Shown here piece after piece: positions 32,305-41,592 of a stretch of 64,000 nt of DNA. Below the pieces are notes generated by a model that saw only the letters and a list, made by a program, of their open reading frames with translations, ran no database searches and was not told where the DNA came from. The number at the start of each line of letters is the position of its first letter. The first letter of the stretch is position 1. The DNA lies in contig NZ_SMGG01000005.1 of NCBI RefSeq assembly GCF_004339245.1, forward strand, positions 186,001 through 250,000, in the 5' to 3' direction. Position numbers and translations under genes: made by a program. The stretch comes from Seleniivibrio woodruffii. GTDB lineage: Bacteria; Chrysiogenota; Deferribacteres; Deferribacterales; Geovibrionaceae.

Positions 32305-33888
32305 GTGAAAATAGAATTAAAGCAGTCCATAAAATTCAGAGCGGCGGTTTATATAATAACGCCCCTGCTGTGCCTTTTTGCGGTTCTCATGTTTATGGAT
32401 TACAGGAAAAACCAGCTCACCAAGGTGACCATGCACAGATACATGGACTACCTGAAAGAGATGATATTCATGTCCACCTACGACTCGCTGAAAAAAGGGA
32501 ACATGACCCTGTTCAGCGAGCTTCTGGCGGAGATAGGCAACTATGAACTGGTGAAGGAGTTCTCTCTGCTGACCCCCGAAGGGGTGGTGCGATACTCCTC
32601 ACACAACGAATCGGTGGGCAAAACAGAAGACCTCTCCCATGCCTCCAAGGAAAAGGAGGTGATGTATGTTGAAGACGGCGTCACAACCTTTTATTACCCT
32701 GTCGCAACAGCTCAATACTGCCTGCGCTGCCACAGAGAATGGGACGAGAACAGCATAAACTCATTCTATAAGGTCTCTCTGGATTCATCAGCCATCTCAA
32801 AAATAGAAAATGCCTCATACATAAACGATATTCTGCTGATAGCCGCCGGAATACTATCCATCGTGATACTCATTTCCGTCATGCAGAAGCTGGTTTTCGA
32901 AAGGCTCCAGAAGGCCAACGAGATAATGGACGACCTCTGCACAGGCGACGGCGACCTGACCATTCAGCTCAAAGTCAGGCGGATGGACGAAATAGGAACC
33001 CTGAGAAGCAAGATAAACAACTTTATCAGCCACCTGAGGGGAATGGTATCGGAGCTTAAGGACAAGATAGAGGATGTGGACGGTGACGTTTCGAACATCA
33101 GAACATCCCTCACGGCCATAAACAGCTCGGTTCAGGACAACGTTTCAAGTATAGCCACAATATCGGCTTCGTCCGAGCAGGTTTCGGCAACCCTCCACGA
33201 CAATATTCAGAACCTCACAAGCATAACCGACAGCGTCAACGAGAAGAAAAAATCCATCTCCGCGTCGCTGAACAACGTTATGACCATAACAGGCATGATA
33301 AACGAAATGACCTCGTCGGTGGAGTCGCTGAGCAAGACCATCTATAATCTGGAACAGCGGTCGAACGATATCAACAGCATAACCAACCTGATAAACGAGA
33401 TAGCCGACCAGACGAACCTGCTTGCGCTTAACGCCGCAATTGAGGCCGCCAGAGCCGGAGAGGCGGGAAGAGGCTTTGCTGTGGTCGCCGACGAGATAAG
33501 AAAACTGGCGGAGCGCACAACCAGCGCCACCAATGACATCAAATCCATCGTGTCTGACAACACAAAGATAATCACGGGAATAGTCAGCGAGATAGACCGG
33601 AACAAAGACCATGCCCAGAGCATGAATCAGGGCATAACGGATATCCAGAACTTCACCTGTGAAGTTGAAAAGACCATGGAGGACATCACCCGCAACATCG
33701 TCAACCTCACCCAGATGATGACCCAAAGCATCTCAGCACTGGAGGTGACCCTGAGCAGCATCGAAAACGTCAACGAAAACATGGCGCACACGGGCGAGAT
33801 TTCGAACAGGATTGCGGAAACGTCGAAATACCTCGGTGAAAAAAGCTCCCAGATGAGGGTTATTGCCGACAAGTTCAGAACGAAGTGA
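32305..33888 (+). CDS. Methyl-accepting chemotaxis protein with a c-type haem motif
   Basis: 527 residues, GTG start two bases after the hydrogenase small-subunit stop, with GGAG upstream. Membrane helices lie at about 12-28 and 168-190. The periplasmic domain between them contains Cys139-Leu-Arg-Cys142-His143, a covalent haem-attachment site. HAMP is at about 190-245, followed by a long coiled coil with the conserved tip [20 protein letters not shown]. Haem-c sensor domains occur in Geobacter receptors and Desulfovibrio DcrA. Position in the hydrogenase operon and shared compartment suggest that it reads H2 or the hydrogenase redox state and steers motility through CheA. Confidence 0.93.
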   Translation: MKIELKQSIKFRAAVYIITPLLCLFAVLMFMDYRKNQLTKVTMHRYMDYLKEMIFMSTYDSLKKGNMTLFSELLAEIGNYELVKEFSLLTPEGVVRYSSHNESVGKTEDLSHASKEKEVMYVEDGVTTFYYPVATAQYCLRCHREWDENSINSFYKVSLDSSAISKIENASYINDILLIAAGILSIVILISVMQKLVFERLQKANEIMDDLCTGDGDLTIQLKVRRMDEIGTLRSKINNFISHLRGMVSELKDKIEDVDGDVSNIRTSLTAINSSVQDNVSSIATISASSEQVSATLHDNIQNLTSITDSVNEKKKSISASLNNVMTITGMINEMTSSVESLSKTIYNLEQRSNDINSITNLINEIADQTNLLALNAAIEAARAGEAGRGFAVVADEIRKLAERTTSATNDIKSIVSDNTKIITGIVSEIDRNKDHAQSMNQGITDIQNFTCEVEKTMEDITRNIVNLTQMMTQSISALEVTLSSIENVNENMAHTGEISNRIAETSKYLGEKSSQMRVIADKFRTK

Positions 33889-33898
33889 CAAAAAAAGC

Positions 33899-33959
33899 GT
33901 CATCCTGAGGTTCAGCCGAAGGATTTCTGCATGAGATTCTTCATTTCATTCAGAATGAC
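33899..33959. repeat. Dispersed palindromic repeat (GTCATCCTGAG...ATTCAGAATGAC)
   Basis: Imperfect inverted pair of the GTCATYCTGAG family, lying just after the chemoreceptor gene. Confidence 0.65.
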
Positions 33960-33979
33960 GGAGTACAGACAACAAAAAA

Positions 33980-33997
33980 GCCGCCCCGAAAGGCGGC
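33980..33997. terminator. Terminator hairpin, left copy flanking the 153-bp repeat
   Basis: GCCGCCCCGAAAGGCGGC preceded by six A. An identical 18-base hairpin recurs at 34153-34170. Confidence 0.7.
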
Positions 33998-34001
33998 TCA
34001 G

Positions 34002-34154
34002 GTTGTTGACAAAGTTTGCTTTGCGCTCTTAAGCCTCCCTTTGCCAAAGGGAGGTTTGGAGGGATTTTCTTTTATTAGCAGGGAAATCCACCCTGCCCTC
34101 CTTTCCCAAAGGAGGGTGCAATAAAGCAAAACTATAGTTTGCCATCAGTCTGAG
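34002..34154 (-). mobile_element. 153-bp MITE-like repeat, copy 2
   Basis: Inverted relative to copy 1 at 10512-10664 and identical except for one base (G versus A in the GATGRC near one end). Flanked on both sides by the same 18-base terminator hairpin, here GCCGCCCCGAAAGGCGGC. Confidence 0.75.
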
Positions 34155-34180
34155 CCGCCCCGAAAGGCGGCTTTTCTTTT
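34153..34180 (+). terminator. Terminator hairpin, right copy flanking the 153-bp repeat
   Basis: GCCGCCCCGAAAGGCGGC followed by TTTTCTTTT on the plus strand, immediately before the antiporter stop codon (minus gene). The left copy has its T run on the minus strand. Confidence 0.7.
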
Positions 34181-34182
34181 TT

Positions 34183-35388
34183 TTATTCCTGAGGAGCCCG
34201 CCGGAACTTTGCCCCGACAGCCTTTGTGAGCATATAGATAGCCTTCGACTCCTTTGTGAGCAGAGGCCCCAGAACCGCCAGAATAAGCACATACACCACC
34301 GCAAAGGACTGGAGCACGGGAAGAAGCCCGCCCGCCTTGCCGATGCTCGCCATGATGATTGAAAACTCACCTCTGGAAACCAGCGTAAAGCCGATGTTCG
34401 CCGACTGCTTATTGGAAACACCTGCGATCTTTCCGGCTATCATGCCCGAAATGGAGTTTGCCGCTATCGTCAGCAGAACGCCTATTACAGCCGCACCCAC
34501 AGCCCCGCCCAGCGACATGGGGTCGATGCTGAGTCCGAAGCTGAAAAAGAACATTGCGCCGAAAAAATCCCTGAACGGAACTATCATATGCTCAATGCGC
34601 TTGCCGTGAACCGAATCCGCCAGCACCAGACCGATGAGCAGTGCGCCGATGGCCTCGGCAACGTGCACTGTTTCGGAGAGTCCCGCCGTTATGAACAGCA
34701 GAGCCGAAACAGTGAGCAGAAAAAGCTCCGATGATTTGATCTCCAGAGCGGCATCAATGTACTTCATGAATTTACGTCCCGCCGCAATGAACAGCAGGAT
34801 AAAGGCCAATGCGAAAACGGATGTTTTCAGAATTGCGCCGACGGATGTTGCCCCGCTGAGCACCAGACCGGAAAGGAACGACATGTGGATGGCAATGAAG
34901 AGGTCGTCGAACATTATCATTCCCATGATGATCTCTGTTTCAGGGTTCGCCGTGCGTTTCAGATCCACCAGAACCTTTGCAACAATGGCGGTTGAAGAGC
35001 TGGTCATGATACCGCAGACAACCATGGTCTCCTTAAGCGGGAAACCCAGCAGCCAGCCCAGAAGCAGACCCGAAACGAAGTTCAGACCCACATAAAATGC
35101 GCCGCCGGCAACAATTGACTTTCCCGACTTCAGAAGACGGCTGATGGAAAACTCCAGCCCCAGATAAAACAGCAGGAAAAGAACTCCCACCCTGCCCATG
35201 AACTCTATGAACTCGTAACTCTCTATGAACCTGAAATCCAGTATGCCGAAATGGGGCATATGCGGCCCCATGGCCATACCGACGATTATGTAAAAAGGTA
35301 TAACCGAGAATCTGAACTTCTCGGAAACCAGTCCCACAAGGGCAATAAGCCCCAGTGCCAGACCTATCTCAAATACGACTGCGTCCAT
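34183..35388 (-). CDS. CPA2-family cation:proton antiporter (KhtU/KefB-like)
   Basis: 401 residues, 12-13 membrane helices typical of the Na+/H+ exchanger fold of monovalent cation antiporter family 2 (LALGLIALVGLVSEKF, TSSSTAIVAKVL, SRGEFSIIMA). No C-terminal nucleotide-binding TrkA-N domain is fused. Instead a separate TrkA-C-type protein is encoded 10 bases upstream, as in the Bacillus KhtTU potassium/proton system. It exports K+ (or Na+) in exchange for protons at the inner membrane. Confidence 0.87.
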   Translation of the reverse strand: MDAVVFEIGLALGLIALVGLVSEKFRFSVIPFYIIVGMAMGPHMPHFGILDFRFIESYEFIEFMGRVGVLFLLFYLGLEFSISRLLKSGKSIVAGGAFYVGLNFVSGLLLGWLLGFPLKETMVVCGIMTSSSTAIVAKVLVDLKRTANPETEIIMGMIMFDDLFIAIHMSFLSGLVLSGATSVGAILKTSVFALAFILLFIAAGRKFMKYIDAALEIKSSELFLLTVSALLFITAGLSETVHVAEAIGALLIGLVLADSVHGKRIEHMIVPFRDFFGAMFFFSFGLSIDPMSLGGAVGAAVIGVLLTIAANSISGMIAGKIAGVSNKQSANIGFTLVSRGEFSIIMASIGKAGGLLPVLQSFAVVYVLILAVLGPLLTKESKAIYMLTKAVGAKFRRAPQE

Positions 35389-35398
35389 TTATCCCCCG

Positions 35399-35887
35399 TC
35401 AGGCTTTTATAGCCAGAAGCTCCTTAAAGAGTTTGATATGCTGCCTTTCTCCGGCAATGACCAGTACAGAATCGCCAACGAACCTGAAGTCGGGTCCCGG
35501 AACTATGTTCTTTTTCTCTTTCTCCACCACCGCAATGATGGATACTCCTGTGGTCTGTCTGACCTTCAGTTCGCCGATGGTCTTTCCGATCCACTCAGAA
35601 TCCGGATCGATCCTGTGCCATTCGATAACGAGGTCATCTATCTCAATATCAAGATTTTCAAGGGCTTTGGGTTTATACGCCATTCCGCCGATGATGCCCG
35701 CCAGTTTTCTGGACTCGTCGTCGGTAAAGGAACCCACGGAAAGCCTCTCATCCGGATCCGCAGGGTCGGGGATATAAAGTTCTCTTGTCCCGTTGTCGTG
35801 AACGATGACGATCATTTTTCCCTTTGCCTTGGTCTCCATAACAAATTTGCGGCCGATACCCGGTAAATCAATCTCTTTAACCAGCAT
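35399..35887 (-). CDS. KhtT-like TrkA-C regulatory subunit
   Basis: 162 residues. The N-terminal half matches the KhtT type (LPGIGRKFVMET, MIVIVHDNGTRELYI). The C-terminal half is an RCK_C/TrkA-C ligand-binding domain (IGKTIGELKVRQTTGVSIIAV ... FVGDSVLVIAG). It probably gates the downstream antiporter in response to a nucleotide or ion. First gene of the two-gene operon. Confidence 0.85.
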   Translation of the reverse strand: MLVKEIDLPGIGRKFVMETKAKGKMIVIVHDNGTRELYIPDPADPDERLSVGSFTDDESRKLAGIIGGMAYKPKALENLDIEIDDLVIEWHRIDPDSEWIGKTIGELKVRQTTGVSIIAVVEKEKKNIVPGPDFRFVGDSVLVIAGERQHIKLFKELLAIKA

Positions 35888-36055
35888 TTTTTGTTCCCTC
35901 CTGCAAAACTTACACTATGTAATTTTTCGATATGACATAATCTAGAGTTATTTTGTTCAATAGAAAAGCGTTATTTATTATATCATATATATTTGTTTTG
36001 ATTTTCCTCAGGTTTTGCACTATCTTTTCTGAACACAAATCAGGCGGAGGGTGCG

Positions 36056-37060
36056 ATGATAGTTTCCGTAATCGGGGCAACCGGCTACACCGGATATGAA
36101 CTAATAAAAATTCTGGCGAGACATCCCCTCTTCCGCATAGGCCATCTGGTCAGCGAAACCTACGAAGGCAAAGCATTCAGCGAGGTTTATCCTTATTTCA
36201 GAAATATATGCGACACCGTAATAATCGGCAGGGACTATGAAAAGGTAGCCGCAGAATCCGAAGCGGTTTTCCTCTGTCTGCCCCATGCGGCGGCACAGCA
36301 GGCGGCTGAGTTCTTCCACTCCAAGGGACTGAAAGTGGTGGATCTGTCGGCAGATTTCAGGATTAAAGATGCCGTGCTTTACGAAAGCACATACAAAACA
36401 AAACACCTGTTTCCGGAGCTTCTGGCTTCGTCCGCATACGGCATACCGGAGATATTCGGCGAAGAGATAGCCAAAGCCTCACTTGTGGCAAACCCCGGCT
36501 GCTACCCCACAACGGTGATAATGCCGCTCTATCCTCTGATAAAAGAGGGCATGATAGACACGTCGTTTGTGATAGCCGATGCCAAATCCGGCGTAACAGG
36601 CGCAGGGCGCAAGGCCGACCTCTCCCTCTCATTCTCCGAGGTGAACGAGGATTTCAGAGCCTACAACATCTTCGGACACAGACACAACCCCGAAATGATA
36701 CATATCCTTGAAAGAGCGGGAAAAAGAGCCGACATAACCTTTACGGCGCATCTGCTCCCCGTAAACAAGGGCATCGAGACCACCATATACGCAAAAACCG
36801 ACAAGAGCCTTGCGGAGCTTGCCTCCTGCATGAAGGCTTTCTATAAAGACCGACGTTTTGTGAGGATATACGACAACGGACACATCCCTTCCATAAAGGA
36901 TGTCGTTGATACTAATTTCATCGACATATCCCTGTTTGTGAAGGACGGAAAGCTGATAGTCGTTTCCTGCATCGACAACCTGATAAAGGGCTCCAGCGGC
37001 GCAGCCGTTCAGAACCTGAATGTCATGTGTCAGCTGGACGAAACGGCTGGTATAATCTGA
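36056..37060 (+). CDS. argC: N-acetyl-gamma-glutamyl-phosphate reductase
   Basis: 334 residues. The N-terminal Rossmann NADP site is VIGATGYTGYELI. The catalytic cysteine is in VANPGCYPTTVIMPL, and the conserved histidine in GHRHNPEM. It performs the third step of arginine synthesis, reducing N-acetylglutamyl phosphate. GGAGGG lies just before the ATG. It is followed 32 bases later by argJ. Confidence 0.97.
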   Translation: MIVSVIGATGYTGYELIKILARHPLFRIGHLVSETYEGKAFSEVYPYFRNICDTVIIGRDYEKVAAESEAVFLCLPHAAAQQAAEFFHSKGLKVVDLSADFRIKDAVLYESTYKTKHLFPELLASSAYGIPEIFGEEIAKASLVANPGCYPTTVIMPLYPLIKEGMIDTSFVIADAKSGVTGAGRKADLSLSFSEVNEDFRAYNIFGHRHNPEMIHILERAGKRADITFTAHLLPVNKGIETTIYAKTDKSLAELASCMKAFYKDRRFVRIYDNGHIPSIKDVVDTNFIDISLFVKDGKLIVVSCIDNLIKGSSGAAVQNLNVMCQLDETAGII

Positions 37061-37092
37061 TACAATCATAAACGTAAAACACGGAGAAAAAT

Positions 37093-38295
37093 ATGATCCA
37101 GAAAATAAATAAAGCGGGCGTATGTGCGCCCCTCGGATTCCTTGCAAGCGCAGTCAACGCAGATGTGAAAGGCAAGGGCAAAGACAAAAAAGACCTCTGC
37201 CTGCTCTATTCGGAAGTTCCTTTCAAAACCGCCGCAGTTTTCACTGCAAACACATTCAAGGCGGCTCCCTTAAGGCATGCAATGGAACTTATGAAGCAGG
37301 GAAAAGAGTTTCAGGCCGTTCTGGTTAACAGCGGAAACGCAAACGCATGCACAGGGGCACTGGGGATAGAAAACTGCGAAACACTTGCTCAGGCAGTGGC
37401 CGACAGCCTCGGCATTGACCCTTCAAAAGTGCTTACAGGCTCAACGGGAACCATAGGCGTTCAGCTTCCCGTGGACAGAATGGTATCCCACATCGAAACA
37501 CTGGCGGACGAGCTTGACGACGGAAATTCAGACCTCTTCGCAGAGGCCATAATGACCACCGACACCTTCCCGAAGCAGGCGGGTGTGCTGGTTGAAACTG
37601 CAAACGGCGCATACGTTGTTGCAGGCGTAACAAAGGGTGCAGGCATGATAGCCCCCAACATGGCCACAATGCTCTGCTACATAACGACAGACGCAATGGT
37701 GAACGACAAAAACCTTCAGGCGGCTCTCGACCATGCAGTAAAAGGCTCTTTCAACAGTATCACGGTTGACAACGACATGAGCACCAACGACACGGTTTTC
37801 CTCATGGCGAACGGCATGAGCGGAATAATCCCCGACATGGACGAGTTTAAAGAGGCCGTGGCAACGGTCTGTCTTGAACTTGCGAAGATGATAGTCAAAG
37901 ACGGCGAGGGCGCAACCAAGTTCATCACGGTGAACGTTAAAAATGCCTCTACGGAAGAGGATGCAAAAAAATGCGCATTCCTCATCGCCAACTCACCGCT
38001 GGTAAAAACCATGTTCCACGGCGAAGACCCCAACTGGGGCAGGCTGATGGCCTGTGTGGGTGCAAGCGGCGTTAAAGCGGACGAAAGCACGACTGATCTC
38101 TATTTCGAAGACCTGCTCTATGCCAAAGGCGGACTGATAATAGACCCCGCAATGGAGCCGAAGGCCGCCGCAATAATGAAGCAGCCTGAAATATCCATAA
38201 CACTGGATTTAAACACCGGTTCAGAATCGGCCACAGTATACACCTGTGATCTCAGCAGGGAATACATCGCCATAAACGCAGACTACAGAAGCTAA
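37093..38295 (+). CDS. argJ: Bifunctional ornithine acetyltransferase / N-acetylglutamate synthase
   Basis: 400 residues, usual length. The autoproteolytic site is visible in KGAGMIAPNMATML, where the Thr becomes the N-terminus of the beta chain and the catalytic nucleophile. The DPNWGRLM-like segment (EDPNWGRLMACVG) is typical. It recycles the acetyl group in the cyclic arginine pathway. It forms an operon with argC and ends at a strong terminator. Confidence 0.97.
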   Translation: MIQKINKAGVCAPLGFLASAVNADVKGKGKDKKDLCLLYSEVPFKTAAVFTANTFKAAPLRHAMELMKQGKEFQAVLVNSGNANACTGALGIENCETLAQAVADSLGIDPSKVLTGSTGTIGVQLPVDRMVSHIETLADELDDGNSDLFAEAIMTTDTFPKQAGVLVETANGAYVVAGVTKGAGMIAPNMATMLCYITTDAMVNDKNLQAALDHAVKGSFNSITVDNDMSTNDTVFLMANGMSGIIPDMDEFKEAVATVCLELAKMIVKDGEGATKFITVNVKNASTEEDAKKCAFLIANSPLVKTMFHGEDPNWGRLMACVGASGVKADESTTDLYFEDLLYAKGGLIIDPAMEPKAAAIMKQPEISITLDLNTGSESATVYTCDLSREYIAINADYRS

Positions 38296-38303
38296 AAATC
38301 ACA

Positions 38304-38345
38304 AAGCCCCCTGACCTGAAAGGGGGCTTCTTTAATTTTTTTACA
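38304..38345 (+). terminator. Terminator of argC-argJ
   Basis: AAGCCCCCT/AGGGGGCTT hairpin followed by a T-rich run (CTTTAATTTTTTT). Confidence 0.85.
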
Positions 38346-38458
38346 CTTCCCTTTCAATTTTTTTATGGTAAAATAATAACATCGTTTCAGAATAAACTAT
38401 TTTAACGGTTTATTAAGTTGCGACTGATTTCATAATTTATTGTTTTGCGGAGACGTTT

Positions 38459-39991
38459 ATGAATTTTAAAGTGCCCGTATGGGTCAAGATCTTCATGCCT
38501 ATAGGAATATCCATAGCTCTGTTCCTGTATATCGTCTTCGGAATCCACCTGCCCGATGTTGAGACCCGACTTCTGGAGCAGAAGAAATCTCAGATATACG
38601 ACCTGACCCAGACCGCAGTCGATGTTATTGAGCATAACTACAAAATGTTCAAAAGCGGTAAAATGACCGAAAAAGAGGCTCAGGCACTTTCAGTCAGCAT
38701 CATTTCCAGCATGAAGTTCGGCCCTGAGGGCAAGGACTATTACTGGATAACCAATTTTCAGCCTAAAATGATAATGCATCCCTACCGCACCGATCTTGAC
38801 GGCAAAATGCTGGACAAGTTCGCCGACCCTTCCGGCAACCAGCTTTTCAACGAAATGGTGAAGGTGGTCCGAAAGAGCGGCGAAGGGTATGTGAACTATA
38901 TGTGGCAGTGGAAGGATGATCCGAACAACATCGTCCAGAAGATATCATATGTAAAAGCGTTTCCAGAGTGGCAGTGGATAGTCGGCACAGGGATATACAT
39001 AGACGACATCAAAAAAGAGGCATCGTCTCAGGTTCAGAAACTGATGTTCTTCACTCTCATGGTCTTCTTTTTCATTTTGATCCTATCCGGCTACACCATA
39101 ATATCCGGCGTTGAGACCAACAAAGAACTGATGCGGCGGGAATCGGAACTGGAACAGCTGAACCGCGAGCTTGAAGACAGGGTCGAAACAAGGACAAAAG
39201 ATCTTAAAAACTCTCTGGAAAACCTGAAAAGAACGCAGAATCAGCTCATTGAGGCGGAAAAGATGGCCTCACTGGGCAACCTTGTGGCGGGCGTTGCCCA
39301 CGAGATAAACACACCGGTGGGCATTGGGGTCACCACGGCAACCTTCCTTGAGGATAAACTGAAAACAATTACGGCGGCATATCAGTCCGGACAGATGAAA
39401 AAGAGCGACCTGGACAAGTTTTTTGAGATAGCCGACCAGTCACTTAAAGGTATAACATCCAACCTTATGAGAGCCGGAACCCTTGTCCGCAGTTTCAAAC
39501 AGGTGGCTGTCGACCAGTCCAGCGAACACCCCAGGGTTTTCAACGTTAAAAACTATTTCGAAGACATTCTCCAGAGCCTCGGCCCCAGATTCAAAAACAC
39601 AGGGCATAAGGTTTATCTTAACATCCCCGATGATGTAGTTATAGAATCCTTCCCCGGCGCATTCATGCAGATATACACTAACCTGATAATGAACAGCCTG
39701 ATACACGGGTTTGACGAGATAGAGAACGGCGTAATAGAAATATCTCTGGAAAAGGGCGACGGCGAAATAAGCATAATCTACTCCGACAACGGCGTCGGAA
39801 TGGACGAGGATCAGCAGAGCAGGATATTTGAACCGTTTTATACCACAAAGCGAAACGCAGGAGGCTCCGGTCTCGGCATGAACATCGTATATAATCTGGT
39901 CAGCAGACAGCTGAACGGTACCATAAAAACATACAGCAAACCGGGGCAGGGAACGACTTTCACAATAACCATGCCCGTCAAGGGGGTCTGA
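38459..39991 (+). CDS. Cache-domain sensor histidine kinase
   Basis: 510 residues. A first membrane helix (about 12-30) is followed by a periplasmic single Cache (sCache_2-type) domain with KDYYWITNFQPKMIMHP and DPSGNQ, then a second helix (about 195-215). A coiled coil leads to the phosphoacceptor motif VAHEINTPVG (His about 281) and a complete ATPase (DNGVGM, GSGLGMNIV). It likely senses a small organic acid or similar periplasmic ligand. The response regulator starts two bases after its stop. Confidence 0.92.
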   Translation: MNFKVPVWVKIFMPIGISIALFLYIVFGIHLPDVETRLLEQKKSQIYDLTQTAVDVIEHNYKMFKSGKMTEKEAQALSVSIISSMKFGPEGKDYYWITNFQPKMIMHPYRTDLDGKMLDKFADPSGNQLFNEMVKVVRKSGEGYVNYMWQWKDDPNNIVQKISYVKAFPEWQWIVGTGIYIDDIKKEASSQVQKLMFFTLMVFFFILILSGYTIISGVETNKELMRRESELEQLNRELEDRVETRTKDLKNSLENLKRTQNQLIEAEKMASLGNLVAGVAHEINTPVGIGVTTATFLEDKLKTITAAYQSGQMKKSDLDKFFEIADQSLKGITSNLMRAGTLVRSFKQVAVDQSSEHPRVFNVKNYFEDILQSLGPRFKNTGHKVYLNIPDDVVIESFPGAFMQIYTNLIMNSLIHGFDEIENGVIEISLEKGDGEISIIYSDNGVGMDEDQQSRIFEPFYTTKRNAGGSGLGMNIVYNLVSRQLNGTIKTYSKPGQGTTFTITMPVKGV

Positions 39992-39993
39992 GA

Positions 39994-41556
39994 ATGATTG
40001 ACAACGGCGATGACAGCCTTATTTTTGCTCCGGAAAACGGGAAAACCGCAGAAAAAGTTCAGGAAGAATACTGGAAAGTGCTCATAGTGGACGACGAACC
40101 GGACGTTCACTCCACAACAAAACTTGTTCTGGAGGATTTTTCCTTTGAGGACAAGGGGCTGAAATTCATAAGCGCATACTCGGCAAAAGAGGCCATGGAA
40201 ATACTTAACAACCAGAAGGATATCGCTGTGATACTCCTTGATGTTGTCATGGAGAGCAACAGCGCAGGGCTTCAGCTGGCAAAGATAATCCGAAACGAAA
40301 TGGGCAACAGGTTCAGCAGGATAATCCTGCGCACCGGACAGCCCGGCGAAGCACCTGAAAAGAAGGTCATAGCCGAATACGATATCAACGACTACAAAAA
40401 CAAGGCGGAGCTGACAAGCCAGCAGCTTTACACCAGCATGTTCTCCGCTCTCCGCTCATACAGAGACCTGAAAATAATCAACAAGAACAGCGAAGGTCTG
40501 AAACAGATAATAAACTCCACCGCAAACCTCTTTCAGAGGCAGAACGTGGAACAGCTGGCACAGGGTGTTCTCACTCAGGTGGTCTCCATTCTGGGGCTTG
40601 AAAACTCTTATTACGTCAGCACATCCGGCTTCACAGCGGCACAGACAAGCGACAGCGATTTCCGTATCATAGCCGCAACCGGACGTTTTACAAAATGCAT
40701 CGGAACAAAGGTCGAAGACTGCACCCCTATTCCTGCGGATATAGTTCCATATCTTCAGGAGGCCATCAGCAAGGAGAAGAGCGGCTTCATCGACACACAC
40801 TACGTTGGCTATTTCCCCACAATGAAGGACAAGATACACCTGCTTTTCATTGAGGACTGCTCAAAGGATCTGGGACCTGAAATAGAAAACCTGCTCACCA
40901 TCTTTAACCACAATGCAGGCATAGCGTTTGACAACGTAATCCTTAACAAAGAGATACACGACACCCAGATAGACATAATCTACCATCTGGGCGAGGTTGT
41001 GGAGAACCGCTCAAAAGAGACCGCATACCACGTCAAGCGTGTTTCCGAATACACCTACACTCTGGCAAGGGAGATGGGATTCAGCGAAGAGGAGTCACAG
41101 CTTTTCAAAATGGCCTCGCCCATGCACGACATAGGCAAGATAGGCATTGCCGATTCCATTCTGCTGAAACCCGAAAGGCTCGACCACGACGAGCTGAACA
41201 TAATGCGCACCCATACGGAGATAGGCTACAATATGCTTAAAAGCTCGTCCCGCCCGCTGCTCCAGACCAGTGCCGTGATAGCCCGTGACCATCACGAATA
41301 CTGGGACGGAAGCGGATATCCCAGAGGGCTGAAAGGCGAAGATATACATCCTGCGGCACGCATTGTTTGTCTTGCGGACGTTTACGATGCTCTGGGCAGC
41401 AAAAGGGTTTATAAGGAAGCGTGGAAAGAGGAGGACGTCCTCACTTTTGTCCGTGAGAACAGAGGAAAGATGTTCGACCCCAAGGTTGTGGACGCACTTT
41501 TTACAGCTTACGAAAGAATATCCCGCATAAAAGAAAGGTTTAAAGACCCGGAATAA
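39994..41556 (+). CDS. Response regulator with DUF3369-like and HD-GYP domains
   Basis: 520 residues. The receiver has VDDE near 32-35 and phosphoacceptor Asp about 83 in ILLDVVME. The middle domain resembles DUF3369. The C-terminal HD-GYP domain has HDIGK, HHEYWDGSGYP and DVYDAL. HD-GYP enzymes hydrolyse cyclic di-GMP to GMP, so the upstream Cache kinase probably lowers c-di-GMP in response to its ligand. It ends at a bidirectional terminator shared with marR. Confidence 0.93.
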   Translation: MIDNGDDSLIFAPENGKTAEKVQEEYWKVLIVDDEPDVHSTTKLVLEDFSFEDKGLKFISAYSAKEAMEILNNQKDIAVILLDVVMESNSAGLQLAKIIRNEMGNRFSRIILRTGQPGEAPEKKVIAEYDINDYKNKAELTSQQLYTSMFSALRSYRDLKIINKNSEGLKQIINSTANLFQRQNVEQLAQGVLTQVVSILGLENSYYVSTSGFTAAQTSDSDFRIIAATGRFTKCIGTKVEDCTPIPADIVPYLQEAISKEKSGFIDTHYVGYFPTMKDKIHLLFIEDCSKDLGPEIENLLTIFNHNAGIAFDNVILNKEIHDTQIDIIYHLGEVVENRSKETAYHVKRVSEYTYTLAREMGFSEEESQLFKMASPMHDIGKIGIADSILLKPERLDHDELNIMRTHTEIGYNMLKSSSRPLLQTSAVIARDHHEYWDGSGYPRGLKGEDIHPAARIVCLADVYDALGSKRVYKEAWKEEDVLTFVRENRGKMFDPKVVDALFTAYERISRIKERFKDPE

Positions 41557-41559
41557 AAA

Positions 41560-41580
41560 AGGGAGCCGCAAGGCTCCCTT
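41560..41580. terminator. Bidirectional terminator between the HD-GYP and marR genes
   Basis: AAGGGAGCC-GCAA-GGCTCCCTT hairpin. Six A lie on the left, which form a strong poly-T for the minus-strand marR; the plus side is followed by TCACTTTT. Confidence 0.8.
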
Positions 41581-41592
41581 CACTTTTATAGA

